A stretch of 24,612 nucleotides of DNA, taken from positions 1-24,612 of IMG/VR virus record IMGVR_UViG_3300024264_000166; one strand, written 5' to 3'. The position numbers and the translations under genes are program-made. Source of the stretch: a virus. Shown here piece by piece: positions 21,850-24,612 of this stretch. How positions within the stretch are numbered: the stretch's first letter is position 1; the number at the start of each line of letters is the position of its first letter. Below the pieces are notes generated by a model that was not told the DNA's origin, did no database searches, and saw only the letters and a list, made by a program, of their open reading frames with translations.

Positions 21850-22395
21850 TTGAATCACGCCGTACTCTTACTTAACGCAGATGGAAACCCGTTATCTATA
21901 TTTCCGGTGAGCACGATTAGTTGGCAGAACGCAGTCAAAGCATTGTGGGGTGACAAGGTACATGTTATTAAAAATTATGATAACAAATTCCTCCGGTCAC
22001 CTACAGTAACTATTCCATTCCCAAGTATTGTTATGCTTAATACATATCACAGACAACCTACTAGAGCCAAGTTTACTAGACGTAATGTTTACATTAGAGA
22101 TGACTATACGTGTCAATATTGTGGGAATAACTTTGCTTACAACGAACTTACACTAGATCATGTTATACCAAAGTCAGCAGGAGGAAGACTAACTTGGGTT
22201 AATACAGTTACAGCATGCGGTCCTTGCAATGTAAAGAAGAGCAATAACGCACATCCACTTCCCAAAAAGAAGCCAATTATTCCTACATGGCATCAAATCA
22301 ACTATTCAAACAAGCGTCATTTCTTATCAATTCCCGATATAGCATGGCAAGATTATGTACAATGGCCAGAAGATAAGCTAATTTTGCAATCATAA
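21850..22395 (+). CDS. HNH endonuclease (TTG start)
   Basis: This is a 181-aa protein whose HNH domain spans about residues 73-140: RRNVYIRDDYTCQYCGNNF, LTLDHVIPKSAGG and VTACGPCNVKKSNN. The two CxxC pairs (CQYC and CGPC) should hold a structural zinc, and His in LDHV is the likely catalytic base, so the nuclease looks intact. The start is TTG at 21850 with AAGGA 8 bases upstream; the N-terminus MNHAVLLLNADGNPLSIFPV is typical of this family. It lies between structural genes, is not coupled to either neighbour and has its own promoter-like box. It could be a free-standing homing-type gene or a stable component such as a packaging-linked nuclease. No intron is seen nearby. Confidence 0.85.
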   Translation: MNHAVLLLNADGNPLSIFPVSTISWQNAVKALWGDKVHVIKNYDNKFLRSPTVTIPFPSIVMLNTYHRQPTRAKFTRRNVYIRDDYTCQYCGNNFAYNELTLDHVIPKSAGGRLTWVNTVTACGPCNVKKSNNAHPLPKKKPIIPTWHQINYSNKRHFLSIPDIAWQDYVQWPEDKLILQS

Positions 22396-22415
22396 TCTAC
22401 CTACTTAATTATTTG

Positions 22416-22423
22416 CATAAATA
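22416..22423 (+). promoter_or_regulatory. Late promoter box CATAAATA directly before gp25
   Basis: CATAAATA followed by G is the same box as before gp20 and the tape-measure-like genes. If the T4 spacing holds (box at -13 to -6), transcription would begin at 22429, the first base of the gp25 ATG, so the message would have no leader. No Shine-Dalgarno sequence is visible between the box and the ATG. Confidence 0.65.
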
Positions 22424-22428
22424 GTTGT

Positions 22429-22812
22429 ATGAGCAATATAATTGGATACACAACAATAGACCAACCATACACAAGTAGCAATCTATCTGATATAGATTTA
22501 GCGAAGCGTGACCTGCTGAATCACTTTCATATCCGTAAAGGAGAGAAGTGGACAGACCCTGAATTTGGTTGTGACTTACCATTATACATATTTCAACCCT
22601 TAGATGACATCACAATGGATGCTATTAGAGAAGAAGTGTATAATGTAGTAAATTATGATCCAAGATTTACAGTTGACGATACTAATATTATTGTTAATCA
22701 AGATGCTCACTATGTTACTATCAATGTGAAGCTAACATATGTACCAACAACAACTGCAATAGATTTGCAGATCAAATTCGATAATGAATTTCAACAGGAC
22801 GCAGAGTTTTAA
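22429..22812 (+). CDS. gp25: Baseplate wedge protein gp25
   Basis: This 127-aa protein matches the gp25 family of myovirus and contractile-machine baseplates (T4 gp25 is 132 aa). It has LAKRDLLNHFHIRKGEKW (about 25-42) followed by DPEFGCDLPLYIFQPLD (44-60), an EExYNVVNYDPR segment (76-87) and a terminal beta sheet. In T4 it joins the sheath-initiating ring to the wedge. The ATG at 22429 is only 5 bases after a late promoter box and has no ribosome site. No other in-frame start preserves the conserved N-terminus. The stop is two bases before the gp6 ATG, so gp25 and gp6 form one unit. Confidence 0.92.
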   Translation: MSNIIGYTTIDQPYTSSNLSDIDLAKRDLLNHFHIRKGEKWTDPEFGCDLPLYIFQPLDDITMDAIREEVYNVVNYDPRFTVDDTNIIVNQDAHYVTINVKLTYVPTTTAIDLQIKFDNEFQQDAEF

Positions 22813-22814
22813 TT

Positions 22815-24612
22815 ATGGCACAAAAAACTAGACAAACAAAATTATTTGCGGCAGAAGACTATACAGTTGTATACGAATCATATATCAATGCAAACTTTCA
22901 AGCATTTGATTATGATACTATGCGATCAGCTATGGTTGAGTATGTACGCAACACTTACCCAGAGAATTACAATGACTGGGTAGAATCAGCAGAATTTGTA
23001 TCACTACTAGATGTAGTTGCACAATTTGGACATAACTTAGCATACAGAGTAGATTTAAATGCAAGAAACAATTTCTTAACAACATCCCAAAAACAAGAGT
23101 CAGTATATAAACTGGCAGAGTTTTTAGGGTATCAACCAAGACGTAATGTGCCAGCGTATGGTGAGATGAAAGTTATTGCAGTTAAAACAAATGAAGCAGT
23201 TATTGGTAGTGCCGGAACAAGTTTAGGTGGAACTGAAATTAAATATGAGATTACAAACAACTCTAGTAACTTAGATGATTTTATTACAGTATTAAATGCA
23301 TCATTGCAAAACAGTAATAGATATGGAAGTCCTACTAAAAGTTCAGTAATTGATAATATCAAAACAGATTTCTATAATTTAAACAATACATCAAATCAAA
23401 TTAAGTTTGATATTGAAGGTACTGCACTTGGTAAGACATCAACGTTTAATGTTATTAACAGTGAGTACGATAGTGTTAATAGAACGTTTACAGAAAAAAT
23501 GCCAGACCCAGTAAGTTCATTTGGAGTTTATTTTAAAAATGACGGCAAAGGCATTAACAGTATCAATAGTGGATTCTTTGCAGGAGTTAAACAAGGATCA
23601 TTAGGATACCAAGACTTTGTTGTATCAGATCCAATTGACAACGCAGTACTTGATGTAACTGCAACAGACATTAACCAAAATGATGTGTGGGTGCAAAACA
23701 TTAATGAAACTGGTAACGTTACTAAGCAATGGACAAAAGTTTCAGACGTAAACGGAAACGTAATTTATAACAACTTAGCTAACGGTGTTAGAGATGTATA
23801 CAGTGTTAAGACTAGATCAAACAATCAAATTTCAATTGTGTTTCCAGATAGAGCATTTGGTAATATTCCAAAAGATACAATAAGAGTTTGGTACAGAACT
23901 AGTGCTAACAGTACATATGTTGTTAGACCAGATGACTTAACAAATAAAAAAGTACAAATAAATTATACAGGATTAGATGGAAACGTATACACACTTGTAT
24001 TAACGCTACAACTAAAACAGCCAATTGCAAATGCAAGTTCAAATGAAACACTAGACAGCATTAGAGAAAACGCTCCTAGAAATTATGCTACACAAGATAG
24101 AATGATTACTGCAAGTGATTATAATACAATGCTTGGTGGTAGCAATGGCGGGCTTGTTAAAATTAAAAGTGTAAACAGAACATTTAGTGGACATAGTAGA
24201 TATTCTAAATTTACAGATCCAACTGGTATGTATTCTGATTTACATTTACGTGGAAGCGATGCAGTAGTTTCAGAAAGTGAGAAGCTAGTTTCGTATTCAA
24301 CATCAAGTTCAGATTCATCAACACAAATATTTGAAAAATATGTTAAAAATATTATTGACAATGATGAATTTGTAAATCTATATTACACAAGATACAAAGC
24401 AACATTTGAAGGACTAGCAACTTCAGCAGGATACACTACAAACAAATTTACATGGATTAGTCCTAGTATAACTGCTAGTGGTGCAAAAAATGGATACATC
24501 ACAGATCCAAATAATGCAGGATTAATTCAACGTGTAGGTGAAACTTCAGATACTTATATGAAGTATATAACACCAGGAGCGTTAGTTAAGTTTAAAGTAA
24601 CTAGAACTGCAG
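22815..24612 (+). CDS. gp6: Baseplate wedge protein gp6 (partial, 3' end outside window)
   Basis: This is the first 599 residues of a T4 gp6-type wedge protein (T4 gp6 is 660 aa), which forms the inner ring of the baseplate. The start MAQKTRQTKLFAAEDYTVVY is followed by YPENYNDWVESAEFVSLLDV (about 48-67), NLAYRVDLNARNNFLTTSQK (about 75-94) and LAEFLGYQPRRNVPAYGEMK (about 101-120), the best-conserved part of gp6 and gpJ-like proteins. Later, ENAPRNYATQDRMITASDYN (about 417-436) is the other family signature. The frame stays open to the window end. It begins two bases after the gp25 stop, with a weak ribosome site. Confidence 0.94.
   Translation, partial: MAQKTRQTKLFAAEDYTVVYESYINANFQAFDYDTMRSAMVEYVRNTYPENYNDWVESAEFVSLLDVVAQFGHNLAYRVDLNARNNFLTTSQKQESVYKLAEFLGYQPRRNVPAYGEMKVIAVKTNEAVIGSAGTSLGGTEIKYEITNNSSNLDDFITVLNASLQNSNRYGSPTKSSVIDNIKTDFYNLNNTSNQIKFDIEGTALGKTSTFNVINSEYDSVNRTFTEKMPDPVSSFGVYFKNDGKGINSINSGFFAGVKQGSLGYQDFVVSDPIDNAVLDVTATDINQNDVWVQNINETGNVTKQWTKVSDVNGNVIYNNLANGVRDVYSVKTRSNNQISIVFPDRAFGNIPKDTIRVWYRTSANSTYVVRPDDLTNKKVQINYTGLDGNVYTLVLTLQLKQPIANASSNETLDSIRENAPRNYATQDRMITASDYNTMLGGSNGGLVKIKSVNRTFSGHSRYSKFTDPTGMYSDLHLRGSDAVVSESEKLVSYSTSSSDSSTQIFEKYVKNIIDNDEFVNLYYTRYKATFEGLATSAGYTTNKFTWISPSITASGAKNGYITDPNNAGLIQRVGETSDTYMKYITPGALVKFKVTRTA

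Noticed and set aside
1-24612. CRISPR array, insertion sequence, integrase, attachment site or tRNA genes
   Set aside because: No regularly spaced repeats, transposase or integrase motifs, or tRNA cloverleafs were seen on either strand.

Overview
This window is part of the structural and replication core of a strictly lytic T4-like myovirus. Recognisable T4-type genes are, on the minus strand, the major capsid protein gp23 (cut by the window edge), scaffold gp22, prohead protease gp21, portal gp20, recombination nuclease gp46/gp47 and late sigma factor gp55. On the plus strand they are baseplate gp26, a gp51-like ORF, gp53-, hub- and gp5-like proteins, gp25 and gp6 (cut by the other edge). 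The AT-rich DNA, the short gp53, the gp5 without lysozyme and the order gp25-gp6 resemble marine T4-like phages (cyanophage or pelagiphage type). The host cannot be named from this window. No integrase, tRNA, CRISPR array or insertion sequence was seen.

Layout. (1) 1-9362, minus strand: head genes preceded by two tandem related tape-measure-like proteins; transcription order is TMP-like A, TMP-like B, gp20, small gp67-position ORF, acidic core protein, gp21, gp22, gp23. (2) 9469-10523, plus strand: gp26 and a small gp51-like ORF joined by what looks like a -1 frameshift signal. (3) 10501-15893, minus strand: gp55, gp47, gp46, a 55-aa ORF and a GIY-YIG-like protein form an early-type operon. 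It is followed by a strong sigma70-like promoter, about 470 nt of densely folded apparently non-coding sequence, and an orphan 150-aa ORF. (4) 15991-24612, plus strand: nucleotidyltransferase, tube-cap-like protein, gp53, hub with a muramidase-like domain, gp5, lysozyme-fold protein, HNH nuclease, gp25 and gp6.

Regulation. Two near-perfect host-type promoters (TTGACA, 17-nt spacer, TATAAT or TATAGT) drive gp55 and the non-coding region. Eight T4-late-like boxes of the type GATAAATA, CATAAATA, TTTAAATA or ACTAAATA lie at the starts of structural blocks. gp55 is therefore probably made early by host polymerase and then switches on the late blocks, including the baseplate operon that diverges from its own promoter.

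Most interesting points: a candidate large structured RNA (about 11104-11583, minus strand), whose strand is supported by a sigma70 promoter and two stems intact only on that strand; a slippery heptamer pair plus stem-loop at the gp26/gp51 junction; a late nucleotidyltransferase with an N-terminus resembling a capsid-targeting peptide; a gp55 with about 130 extra internal residues and no obvious clamp-binding tail; and a gp25 message predicted to be leaderless.
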